From Acidobacteriota bacterium (GTDB taxonomy: Bacteria > Acidobacteriota > Aminicenantia > UBA2199), in contig JALOLA010000013.1 of NCBI GenBank assembly GCA_025456205.1, positions 1 to 36,660 of the forward strand: 36,660 nucleotides of DNA, given 5' to 3'. Of this stretch, positions 7,369 through 15,015 are shown piece after piece. Position 1 is the stretch's first letter; each line of letters begins with the position of its first letter. A program made the position numbers and the translations under genes. The notes beneath the pieces are model-generated. The model was not told the DNA's origin and did not search any database. It was given only the letters and a program-made list of their open reading frames with translations.

Positions 7369-8579
7369 CGGATATGAATGCCGCGGCCTTGAACAGGGGG
7401 AAGGTCGCCGTCCTCGACGCAACCCTGCGCGAGGGCGAGCAAGCGCCGGGCGTCTGCTTCGCTCCTCATGTCAAGATGGCGATCTGCGAACTTCTGGACG
7501 AGATCGGCGTCGATATCATCGAGGCTGGCCACCCGGTGGTCAGCGATGAGATCCGCCGCGGCATCGGGGTGCTCGCCCGCCGCGGTTTCCGCGCCTGCAT
7601 CGGCGCCCATGCCCGGGCGCTGAGGCATGACGTCGAGGCGGGCGTGGACAGCGGCGCCGGTTTCCTGGGCATATTCCTCTGCTTGTCCCCCGAACGGCTC
7701 AGGGACCGGGGCGTGACACTCCCGGCCGCCCTCGAATGCGCGGCCGAATCCATCGCCCTGGCCAAGGAGCGCCAGCCCGGGCTGATCGTGCGCTTCACTC
7801 CCGAGGACGGCGTCCGCTCTCCGCTCGCCGACGTCGTGGAAGCGGCCCGCGTCGCCGTCGGGGCCGGCGCCGATATCATCAGCGTCGCCGATACGACCGG
7901 CAGCATGGTCCCGGGCGGTGATCGCAGCCTTTATGACTGGGTAAGCCGGTTCCGCGAGCGACTGGCGGGTCAGGGGTCTTTTCCGCGCATCGCCGTCCAT
8001 TGTCATAATGACCGCGGGCTGGCCCTGGCCAACGCTCTCGACGCCCTGCGCGCCGGCGCATCGATCATCGACGCCTCGGTGCTCGGCCTGGGCGAGCGGG
8101 CCGGCATCGTCGACCTGGCATCGCTGCTGGCCGTGCTTTCCCAGGATTTGCCCGGCAGCGGCAGCTGGCGCCTCGACAAGCTCGCCGAACTCTATCGCCT
8201 GGTCAGTCATTATTCGGGGGTCGATGTGCCGGTTCATTTTCCGGTCATGGGGCGCAATGCTTTCAGCCATTGCGCCGGGGTCCACAGCCAGGCGGCCCTG
8301 CGCGATCCCCGCCATTATCAGAGCCTCGATCCGCGGCCGTTCGGGCTGCGCCCGGAACTGATCCTCGACCATATGACGGGGCGCACCGCGCTGCAGCATG
8401 CGCTGGAGCGTATTGGCGTTAGTGGCATTGACGGGGAACTCCTGTCCCTGGTGCTGGAGCGGGTCAAGGAAACCGGCCAGAAAGGGCGGGTGGTCACTCT
8501 CGAGGAACTGCGCTGGATCATCGACTACGAAAAACGATCGCCGCCCGGCTTGCCGGCGCGAATGACGCGTACGGCATGA
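7365..8579 (+). CDS. Homocitrate synthase / 2-isopropylmalate synthase family enzyme
   Basis: A 404-aa DRE-TIM metallolyase, expected to condense acetyl-CoA with a 2-oxo acid. Motifs: LDATLREGEQAPG (Asp18, Arg22, Glu23), HCHNDRGLALANA (metal ligands His212, His214) and GLGERAG (241-247). A second domain has the usual SHCAGVHSQ segment and TGRTAL. The length fits NifV/LysS homocitrate synthases; the longer regulatory domain of LeuA is absent. The start ATG 7365 overlaps the LysW-like stop by 4 bases. Pairing with a LysW-like protein favours homocitrate synthase of an aminoadipate-type pathway, but substrate choice cannot be read reliably here; isopropylmalate, citramalate or another 2-oxo acid remains possible. 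Confidence 0.88.
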   Translation: MTDMNAAALNRGKVAVLDATLREGEQAPGVCFAPHVKMAICELLDEIGVDIIEAGHPVVSDEIRRGIGVLARRGFRACIGAHARALRHDVEAGVDSGAGFLGIFLCLSPERLRDRGVTLPAALECAAESIALAKERQPGLIVRFTPEDGVRSPLADVVEAARVAVGAGADIISVADTTGSMVPGGDRSLYDWVSRFRERLAGQGSFPRIAVHCHNDRGLALANALDALRAGASIIDASVLGLGERAGIVDLASLLAVLSQDLPGSGSWRLDKLAELYRLVSHYSGVDVPVHFPVMGRNAFSHCAGVHSQAALRDPRHYQSLDPRPFGLRPELILDHMTGRTALQHALERIGVSGIDGELLSLVLERVKETGQKGRVVTLEELRWIIDYEKRSPPGLPARMTRTA

Positions 8580-8696
8580 TCCGCACCTCCCCGTAAGTGG
8601 CCGGGAAGGGCCTTGAAAAAAGTTCCGCGCCATGCTATCCAATGGCATCTGCAAGTTGGACGGGAGCCATGTGGCGCCGCAAGCCGGGAGGATAAC

Positions 8697-9512
8697 ATGA
8701 ATTGGGAATGGACAAGGGAGATCAGCCCCGTCTGGCTGGCGCTGGCGGCGACCCTGTTCACCTGGGGGGTCACTGCCCTTGGGGCCGCCATGGTCTTCTT
8801 CTTCAAGGAGCTGAACAAGCGGCTGCTCAACACCATGCTCGGTTTCGCCGCCGGCGTGATGATCGCCGCCAGCTACTGGTCGCTGCTGGCGCCGGCCATC
8901 GAGATGTCGCGGGCGCGCGGCGGACCCCCCTGGCTCCCCGCGCTCGTGGGATTTCTCGCAGGGGGAGCCTTTTTACTGGCGATCGACAAGGTCCTGCCCC
9001 ACTTGCACATGGGCCTCGACTCGGGGCACGCGGAAGGCATCAAAACCTCGTGGCAGCGGAGCACCCTGCTCATCCTGGCCATCACGCTGCACAACATCCC
9101 GGAGGGCCTCGCCGTCGGCGTCGCTTTCGGCTCGCTGGCCGACGGCTGGACGCCGGGCGCGCTGGGCGGTGCCGTGGCCCTGGCCTTCGGCATCGGGCTG
9201 CAGAACTTTCCCGAGGGGGCGGCCGTATCGGTCCCGCTGCGCCGCGAGGGATTCTCCCGCGCCAGGGCGTTCTGGTACGGCCAGCTGTCGGGAATGGTCG
9301 AGCCCCTGGCCGGAGTGGCGGGCGTGGCGCTGGTGGTGCTGGTCAAGCCGCTGCTGCCCTATGCCCTGGCGTTCGCCGCCGGGGCCATGATCTTCGTGGT
9401 CGTGGAAGAACTGATCCCCGAGGCGCAGCGCGGCGACGAAACCGATTTCTCCACCATCGGCGCCATGCTCGGCTTTGCGGCCATGATGTTCCTGGACGTG
9501 GCACTGGGATAG
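8697..9512 (+). CDS. ZIP-family metal transporter (GufA/ZIP11-like)
   Basis: A 271-aa inner-membrane protein with about eight hydrophobic segments. The metal-path motifs of the family are present: HNIPEG (His132-Gly137) in TM4 and LQNFPEG (Asn170, Glu173) in TM5, the form seen in GufA/ZIP11-like members. A His-containing loop ([12 protein letters not shown]) precedes TM4. It should import zinc or another divalent metal. ATG 8697 has a GGGAGG ribosome site at 8687-8692. It follows the homocitrate-synthase gene by 117 bases and could be read from the same promoter. The zinc and metallo-enzymes nearby make a metal supply role reasonable, but there is no direct link. Confidence 0.92.
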   Translation: MNWEWTREISPVWLALAATLFTWGVTALGAAMVFFFKELNKRLLNTMLGFAAGVMIAASYWSLLAPAIEMSRARGGPPWLPALVGFLAGGAFLLAIDKVLPHLHMGLDSGHAEGIKTSWQRSTLLILAITLHNIPEGLAVGVAFGSLADGWTPGALGGAVALAFGIGLQNFPEGAAVSVPLRREGFSRARAFWYGQLSGMVEPLAGVAGVALVVLVKPLLPYALAFAAGAMIFVVVEELIPEAQRGDETDFSTIGAMLGFAAMMFLDVALG

Positions 9513-9579
9513 AAAAAAGCTCTCGGTGCAGTGCGTACGGCAAGAATTAAATTCAGGCAACACTGTCACAACTGGCTTG

Positions 9580-9840
9580 TTAATTATTTCGTCCCTGGCC
9601 GCCCAGGAATTTATCCCGGCACTCGCTTGAGCAAAAATAGAGGGTTTCTTTTTTCCCCGGCAGGGAAACGGCCTGGCTGAGCGGCACCCAGGTGCCGCAG
9701 GCCGGGTCCTGGACCATTTCTTCAACCGGCTGATCCTTGGACGGCTCGAAGGTCCGCGGCTTCGGCGCCGGGACGGCGCCGCGCCGCAGCCAGCGGTAGA
9801 GGATGTAGATGACCCAGGCCAGCAGGATGAGCTGGAACAT
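9580..9840 (-). CDS. Small membrane-anchored YHS/TRASH-type (PP0621-like) protein
   Basis: An 86-aa protein. One membrane segment lies at about residues 2-17, followed by a basic linker. A C-terminal metal-binding motif follows: DPACGTWVP, then YFCSSECRDKF, the pattern of YHS/TRASH domains (three or four Cys binding a metal). ATG 9840 shares its A with the TGA of the upstream histidine ammonia-lyase gene (TGATG), and there is no Shine-Dalgarno, so it is probably translated by coupling. An alternative TTG start lies one codon upstream. The molecular role is not known. Confidence 0.75.
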   Translation of the reverse strand: MFQLILLAWVIYILYRWLRRGAVPAPKPRTFEPSKDQPVEEMVQDPACGTWVPLSQAVSLPGKKETLYFCSSECRDKFLGGQGRNN

Positions 9841-11366
9841 CAAAGGAGCTGCAGGCCCGTTTTTTCGGCGGCGGCCACCAGTTGCCCGCTTTCGATCAGG
9901 TCGGCGATGTGGCGGATGGGGATGTCCATGCGCGTATCCTCGTTCAGGAAGGGCACCTGCTTGCGGATGAGGGCCTTGACGCTCTCCAGCGGCTGCGAGC
10001 TTTTCAGGTCATAGAAGTCGAGGGCCTGGGCCGCGGCCATCAGCTCGATGGCCAGGATGAGGCGCAGGTTGCCGATGATCTCGCGTGCCTTGCGGGCGCC
10101 GATGGTGCCCATGCTGACGTGGTCTTCCTGGTTGGCCGAGGTGGGGATGTTGTCCACCGAGGCCGGATGGGCCAGGGACTTGTTCTCCGAAGCCAGCGCC
10201 GTGGCGGTGACATGCACGATCATGAAGCCCGAGTTCAGCCCGTTGTCCGCGACCAGGAAATTGGGCAGCCCCATGTTGGAAGCGGGGTTGATCAGGCGGT
10301 CGATGCGCCGCTCGGAGATGTTGCCCAGCTCGGTCATGACGATGGACAGGAAATCCATGGCAAAGGCCACCGGCTCGCCGTGGAAGTTGCCGCCCGACAG
10401 GATGATCTTCTTCTGCGGGAAGATCAGCGGGTTCTCGGTGGCCGAGTTCGTCTCGATCTCCAGCACTCGGCGCACGTGCTTCAGCGTATCGCGCACGGCC
10501 CCATGCACTTGGGGAATGCAGCGGACCGAATAGGCGTCCTGCACTTTCTTCTTGCCCTGGTGCGATATCCACAGCGGCGAGTCCTTGATCAGGTGCATGA
10601 TATTGCGGGCGCTTTCCATCTGCCCCGGGTGGCGTCGTACGTCCTGGATCTCCTCGTAGAAGGGGCTGGGGCTGCCCAGCTGGGCCTCGAAGGTCATGGC
10701 GCCCGCGATGTCGGCCGTCTTGGCCAGGTTCTCCGCTTCGAGAAGATTAAAGATGCCGATGGCGGTCATGACCTGGGTGCCGTTGATCAGCGCCAATCCC
10801 TCTTTTTCCAGCAGCTCCAGGGGCTGCAGCCCCGCCTTCTTCAGGGCCGCGGCGGCATTCATCTCCTGGCCCTGGAACAGCACCTCGCCCTCGCCGATCA
10901 GGACCATGGCCAGGTGCGAAAGGGGGGCCAGGTCTCCGGAGGCGCCCACCGAGCCCTTGGAAGGGATCATGGGCACGATGTCCTTGTTCAGCAGGTCCAG
11001 CAGCAGCTGCACCACTTCCAGGCGCACGCCGCTGTAGCCTTTGGCCAGCACGTTGGCGCGCAGCAGGATCACGCCGCGCCCGATGTCGGCGGGCAGGCAG
11101 GGGCCGACGCCGGCGGTATGGCTCTGGATCAGGTTGCGCTGCAGCCGCTTCAGGTCCTTCTTTTCGATGCGGCGCTGGGCCAGCGCCCCGAAGCCGGTGT
11201 TGATGCCGTAATAGGGCTTGTCGCTGTGCAGGAATTCCTCGAGGACCTGCCGGCAGTTGCGGACTTTCTCTTCGGCGGCCGGGGAGAGCTCGACGCGCTT
11301 GCGCAGGCGGGCAACGCGGTCGAATTCCTCCAGGGTGAGCCTGTCGCCGTCGATCTGGATGGGCAT
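9840..11366 (-). CDS. hutH: Histidine ammonia-lyase (HutH)
   Basis: A 508-aa protein, the usual family length. It converts L-histidine to trans-urocanate plus ammonia in the cytoplasm. Ala142-Ser143-Gly144, in SVGASGDLAPL, forms the MIO cofactor by self-cyclisation. The active-site Tyr53 (YYGINTGFG), His83 (QSHTAGVG) and the Glu in SANQEDHVSMG match histidine lyases better than phenylalanine or tyrosine lyases. ATG 11366 lies 20 bases after the stop of the acyl-CoA dehydrogenase gene. The other hut genes (urocanase, imidazolonepropionase) are not next to it, which is unusual for a histidine pathway; a related aminomutase is less likely but possible. Confidence 0.93.
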   Translation of the reverse strand: MPIQIDGDRLTLEEFDRVARLRKRVELSPAAEEKVRNCRQVLEEFLHSDKPYYGINTGFGALAQRRIEKKDLKRLQRNLIQSHTAGVGPCLPADIGRGVILLRANVLAKGYSGVRLEVVQLLLDLLNKDIVPMIPSKGSVGASGDLAPLSHLAMVLIGEGEVLFQGQEMNAAAALKKAGLQPLELLEKEGLALINGTQVMTAIGIFNLLEAENLAKTADIAGAMTFEAQLGSPSPFYEEIQDVRRHPGQMESARNIMHLIKDSPLWISHQGKKKVQDAYSVRCIPQVHGAVRDTLKHVRRVLEIETNSATENPLIFPQKKIILSGGNFHGEPVAFAMDFLSIVMTELGNISERRIDRLINPASNMGLPNFLVADNGLNSGFMIVHVTATALASENKSLAHPASVDNIPTSANQEDHVSMGTIGARKAREIIGNLRLILAIELMAAAQALDFYDLKSSQPLESVKALIRKQVPFLNEDTRMDIPIRHIADLIESGQLVAAAEKTGLQLL

Positions 11367-11386
11367 GGTCCCGTTTCCCCGCCGGG

Positions 11387-12541
11387 TCAGCCGATGTTCT
11401 TGGTCGCGCCCAGCAGCTCCAGCGAGATGACGTGCTTCTGGATCTCGTTCGTCCCCTCGTAGATCTGCAGCAGCTTGGCGTCGCGCATCATTTTCTCGAC
11501 CGGGTACTCCTTCATGTAGCCGTAGCCGCCGAAAAGCTGCACGGCGTCGACGGTGACCTTCATGGCCACGTCGGTGGCCATGACCTTGGCCATGGCCGAT
11601 TCCTTGGAGGCCTTCATGCCGTTGTCCAGCATCCATGCCGAGCGGTAGACCATCAGCCGCGCCGCCTCGATCTCGGTGGCCATCTCGGCCAGCTTGAAAG
11701 CGTTGTGCTGGAAGGTGGCGATGGGCCGGCCGAACTGCACCCGCGACTGGGTGTATTTCAGCGCCTCCTCGAAGGCGGCCCGGGCCACGCCCACGCCGCC
11801 GGCTCCCACGGCGGGCCGGGCGTAGTCGAGCGTCTTCATGGCGATGATGAAGCCCATGCCCTCGCGCCTGAGGACGTTGGCGGCCGGGATCTTGACCTCG
11901 TCGAAATAGATCTCGGTGGTGTTGGAGGCGCGGTGCCCCATCTTGTTCTCGTGCTTGCCGATGGTGATGCCCTGCGTGTCCATGGGCACGATGAAGGCCG
12001 TGAGGCCGCGGGCGCCGCGCGATTTGTCGGTGGAGGCGAAAACCACCCCCAACTGCGACACGCCGCCGTTGGTGATGAAGGTCTTGGAGCCGTTGATCAC
12101 GTATTGGTCGCCCTTCTTCACGGCGGTGGTCTGGATGGCGGAGTTGTCGGATCCGGCCTCCTTCTCGGTAAGGGCGAAGCAGGCGAAGGTCATCTTCTCG
12201 GTCAGCGGCGTCAGAAACTTCTTCTTCTGCTCGTCGCTGCCGAAGAGCACGATGGGAGTGGTGGCCAGCGTGTTGGCCATGATCGACGTGTACATGCCGG
12301 CGCAGCCCCAGGCGAGCTCCTCGCAGACGATGGTGTTGATCAGGGTCGAGAAGCCGGCGCCGTTGTACTCGGCCGGGATGCCCGAGGTGAGGAAGCCGGC
12401 GGCGAACGCCTTCTGCATGATCTCGAGGGGAAACTCGTTCTTCTCGTCATATTCGTGGCTCTTGGGTCGCATCTCCTTTTCGGCGAACTTGTGGGTCTCT
12501 TCCTTGAATGCCAGGTGTTCCTCGCTGAGGGCAAAGTCCAT
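11387..12541 (-). CDS. Acyl-CoA dehydrogenase
   Basis: A 384-aa FAD flavoprotein of usual length that desaturates an acyl-CoA and passes electrons to ETF. Helical N-domain to about residue 120, then a beta-domain with FALTEKEAGSD and 'FITNG', and a C-terminal helical domain. The catalytic base is Glu362 in QIYEGTNEIQ, the position used by short- and medium-chain enzymes. The Arg in SRVQFGRPI fits FAD binding. ATG 12541 has an AGGAGA ribosome site. The frame stays open upstream across the kinase gene, but that is GC-rich antisense-frame noise. Chain length or branched-chain preference cannot be set. It is the second gene of the kinase operon. Confidence 0.94.
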   Translation of the reverse strand: MDFALSEEHLAFKEETHKFAEKEMRPKSHEYDEKNEFPLEIMQKAFAAGFLTSGIPAEYNGAGFSTLINTIVCEELAWGCAGMYTSIMANTLATTPIVLFGSDEQKKKFLTPLTEKMTFACFALTEKEAGSDNSAIQTTAVKKGDQYVINGSKTFITNGGVSQLGVVFASTDKSRGARGLTAFIVPMDTQGITIGKHENKMGHRASNTTEIYFDEVKIPAANVLRREGMGFIIAMKTLDYARPAVGAGGVGVARAAFEEALKYTQSRVQFGRPIATFQHNAFKLAEMATEIEAARLMVYRSAWMLDNGMKASKESAMAKVMATDVAMKVTVDAVQLFGGYGYMKEYPVEKMMRDAKLLQIYEGTNEIQKHVISLELLGATKNIG

Positions 12542-12561
12542 TGTTTTCTCCTGCGGTTGAA

Positions 12562-14907
12562 TTAGATTTTTATCGTCTTCATCTCGTTCAGCACTTCCAT
12601 GGCGCTCTGGAAGCGCTGCTCGCGCTTTTTCTCCATGCATTTCTCGATGATATAGCAAAGCTTCTCGGGAACGTCGCTGCGGTATTTCTTGATCGGCGGC
12701 ACCGGGTCGAACAGGTGCTGGTAGAAGATGTTCTCGCCCTTGAAGGGGACGTGGCCGGTGGTCAGGTGGAAGAGGGTGGTGCCCGACGAGTAGATGTCGG
12801 TGCGGTGGTCGACCGGGATGCCCTGGATCTGCTCCGGCGACATGTAGTAGGGCGTGCCGGTGATGACGCCGCTCTCGCCCTTCTTCTGGTCGCCCAGGAT
12901 CACGGCCAGGCCGAAATCCATGATCTTGATCTCCTTCTGCTTGGTGATCATGATGTTGTGCGGCTTGATGTCGCGGTGGATGATCCCCTTGCGGTGGGAG
13001 TAATCCAGGGCCTTGAAGAGCTTGATGGCGATGAAGATGACCTGCGAGGGGGAAAAGGCCTTCTTGCGGCGGATGAGGTTCATGAAGTTCTCGCCCTCGA
13101 TGTACTCCATGGAGATGAAGTAGTCGTCCTTGATCTGGCCGACGTCGTAGACGGTGACGATGTTGGCCTGGGTCAGGGAGGCGGTGGAGCGCGCCTCGGA
13201 GAAGAAGCGCTCCAGGTTGCGCTTGTCGGCGACCAGCGTCTTGTTCAGGATCTTCAGGGCCACCACGCGCTTGAGCACGGTGTCCTCGGCCTTGAAGACG
13301 ACGCCCATGCCGCCCTCGCCGATCTTCTCGATGATGCGGTAGCGCTCGCTGGAGTCCTCGCTGATCAGCTCCATCTCCTTGTATTTCTGGATCAGGCTCT
13401 CCACGTCCTTGATCTTCTGGTGCACGTCGCGAAAGGAGTAGTCCTCGGTCAGGATCATCTGGTAGATCTCGAAGGCCTTCTTGAAGTTGCCCGAGTTCTC
13501 GTAGGCCTGGCCCAGCACGTAGAACCACTCGATGTTCGACTTGTCGATGGCGTTCTCGCCCAGCAGCTTCTCGATCTTCTCGATGACCAGCTGCGGCTTG
13601 CGGTTCTTCAGGAAGATGTTGGCCATGTGGGTGATGGCGGAGTTGTAATCGGGGGAGTCGACGGGGACGAGCTGGAAGTTGGCCAGGGCACGGCGGTCGT
13701 CGTCGACCTTGATGAAGGAAGATCCGGCCTTGAAGTATTCCTGGGCGTTCTCGTACAGCTCGCCGGCCTTCTGGAACTTGCCGTATTTCAGCGAGATGTT
13801 GGCGGCCATCTTCCATTCCCGGCCCATCTCGAACATCTTGGCCGCCTCTTCCTCGTTGCCGTCCTTGAGGTAATTGTCGGCGGCGCCCAAAAAGTTCTGG
13901 TTCATGAAATAGCAGTGGGCCGCCTTGGCGAACTTCTTGTCCCATTCGAAGAGCTCGGCGGCGCGCGTGTAATCCTCGCCCTTGAGGAAGCACTCGGCCG
14001 CCTCCAGGGTGCTGCCCTTGGCGAAGGCGTGCTCGCCGCGCAGCAGGCAGGCGATCTTGGGCTGGTCCAGCTTCTCGTACATCTCGGCGGCCTTCAGCGG
14101 CAGCTGGGCGCGCTCGTAGTTCTTGGCGGCGTCGGAAACACGGTTCATCTTGAAGGCGATCTCGGCCGCTTTTTCGAATTTCCCGTACTTGATCAGCAGG
14201 TCGTAGGCTTTCTCGAGCTCGTTCAGCTGGACGTAGAGGTCCACGGCCTTGAGCAGCTCCTGCTCCAGCTGTTTGGAGCTCTGGTAGCCCACCGTTGTGT
14301 CGAAGCTGGTGATGAACCACTTTTCGAAGTTGGTGGCCGCCTTCTTGATGTTGCCGCTCTTTTCATAGATGTAGGCCGCTTTCTTGTAAAAGCCCTTTTT
14401 CTCGTAGATCTGGGCCGCCTTGTCGTAGCGCTCGTAGTTGTAATACAGCTCCGCGGCCTCCTGGAAGCGGTTGTTGTTCTCCAGGACGGTGCCGGCGGCC
14501 TCGATGTTCTTGCGCTTGAGCAGGAGCTTGACCAGGTTGTCGCTGTTGCCGCTTCTCTTGTAGATCTCGATGGCCTCGCTTTCCTTGTTCAGCTTCTCCA
14601 GCAGCTCGCCCATGATGTCGTATTCCTGGCCTTCCTCGTAGACCTGCAGGGCTTTCTTGTACTCGCCGATCTCCTCGTAGATCTTGCCCGACTTGAGGAA
14701 CATGTTCTGCTTGCGGGCGCGCTTGGCGTCACGCTCCATGTAGGCCTTCTTGGCCAGCAGGTAGAAGAAGGCCTCGAAAAAAGAGCGGTTCTGGAAGGCG
14801 GACACCTTGGCGGTCTTGAGGATCTGGTAGACGATCTTCAGGATCAGGAGCATGACGGCCACGATGATGGCCAGTTTTGCCAGGGGATTGCTCAGTATTT
14901 CATCCAT
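12562..14907 (-). CDS. Membrane-anchored TPR protein with C-terminal Ser/Thr protein kinase domain
   Basis: A 781-aa protein. One membrane segment lies at about residues 9-30, then many degenerate TPR-like units of 'AAEIYEKxGxYKKAA' type (about 50-500), then a complete Hanks-type kinase domain from about 523 to the end. Kinase residues present: glycine loop IGEGGMGVVF, Lys552 (VALK), HRDIKPHN with Asp646, DFG with Asp664, and the APE-equivalent MSPEQ. It should be active on Ser/Thr. The kinase at the C-terminus behind TPRs is the reverse of the common bacterial order. The TPR part is probably cytoplasmic. ATG 14907 lacks a Shine-Dalgarno; a TATACT box ends 14 bases before it. It heads an operon with acyl-CoA dehydrogenase, hutH and the YHS protein, and is divergent from the AAA+ gene. 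Confidence 0.93.
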   Translation of the reverse strand: MDEILSNPLAKLAIIVAVMLLILKIVYQILKTAKVSAFQNRSFFEAFFYLLAKKAYMERDAKRARKQNMFLKSGKIYEEIGEYKKALQVYEEGQEYDIMGELLEKLNKESEAIEIYKRSGNSDNLVKLLLKRKNIEAAGTVLENNNRFQEAAELYYNYERYDKAAQIYEKKGFYKKAAYIYEKSGNIKKAATNFEKWFITSFDTTVGYQSSKQLEQELLKAVDLYVQLNELEKAYDLLIKYGKFEKAAEIAFKMNRVSDAAKNYERAQLPLKAAEMYEKLDQPKIACLLRGEHAFAKGSTLEAAECFLKGEDYTRAAELFEWDKKFAKAAHCYFMNQNFLGAADNYLKDGNEEEAAKMFEMGREWKMAANISLKYGKFQKAGELYENAQEYFKAGSSFIKVDDDRRALANFQLVPVDSPDYNSAITHMANIFLKNRKPQLVIEKIEKLLGENAIDKSNIEWFYVLGQAYENSGNFKKAFEIYQMILTEDYSFRDVHQKIKDVESLIQKYKEMELISEDSSERYRIIEKIGEGGMGVVFKAEDTVLKRVVALKILNKTLVADKRNLERFFSEARSTASLTQANIVTVYDVGQIKDDYFISMEYIEGENFMNLIRRKKAFSPSQVIFIAIKLFKALDYSHRKGIIHRDIKPHNIMITKQKEIKIMDFGLAVILGDQKKGESGVITGTPYYMSPEQIQGIPVDHRTDIYSSGTTLFHLTTGHVPFKGENIFYQHLFDPVPPIKKYRSDVPEKLCYIIEKCMEKKREQRFQSAMEVLNEMKTIKI

Positions 14908-14921
14908 TGTGATAAGCAAAA

Positions 14922-14950
14922 AGTATAGCAAACCTGTTAAAAAAAAGCAA
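14922..14950 (-). promoter_or_regulatory. Promoter of the kinase operon
   Basis: Minus strand: TTGCTT (14950-14945, 3 of 6), 17 bases, TATACT (14927-14922, 5 of 6) with an upstream TG one base before it (extended -10). The leader would be only about 8 bases. It is back to back with the AAA+ promoter. Confidence 0.45.
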
Positions 14951-14957
14951 TTTCAAA

Positions 14958-14986
14958 TTGACTTTGCCGCCGCAGGCAAATATAAT
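14958..14986 (+). promoter_or_regulatory. Strong sigma70-type promoter of the AAA+ gene
   Basis: TTGACT (14958-14963), exactly 17 bases, then a perfect TATAAT (14981-14986). Transcription would begin near 14993, about 23 bases before ATG 15016. This is the closest to consensus in the window. Confidence 0.72.
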
Positions 14987-15015
14987 CGTTGCAGCAACGA
15001 CAAACGGAGCGCAAC

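Noticed and set aside
9882-11462. A 526-residue plus-strand frame opposite hutH
   Set aside because: hutH with its Ala-Ser-Gly triad is on the other strand; the frame is His/Gln/Asp-rich noise.
11387-14320. A 977-residue open frame extending the acyl-CoA dehydrogenase far upstream
   Set aside because: The upstream part is out of frame with the TPR-kinase gene on the same strand and has a low-complexity Arg/Pro/Gly/Gln-rich composition. The real start at 12541 has a ribosome site.
12541-14928. A 795-residue plus-strand frame opposite the TPR-kinase
   Set aside because: It is the Leu/Val/Asp-rich mirror of a Lys/Glu-rich helical protein in GC-rich DNA. No motifs, and the kinase strand is certain.
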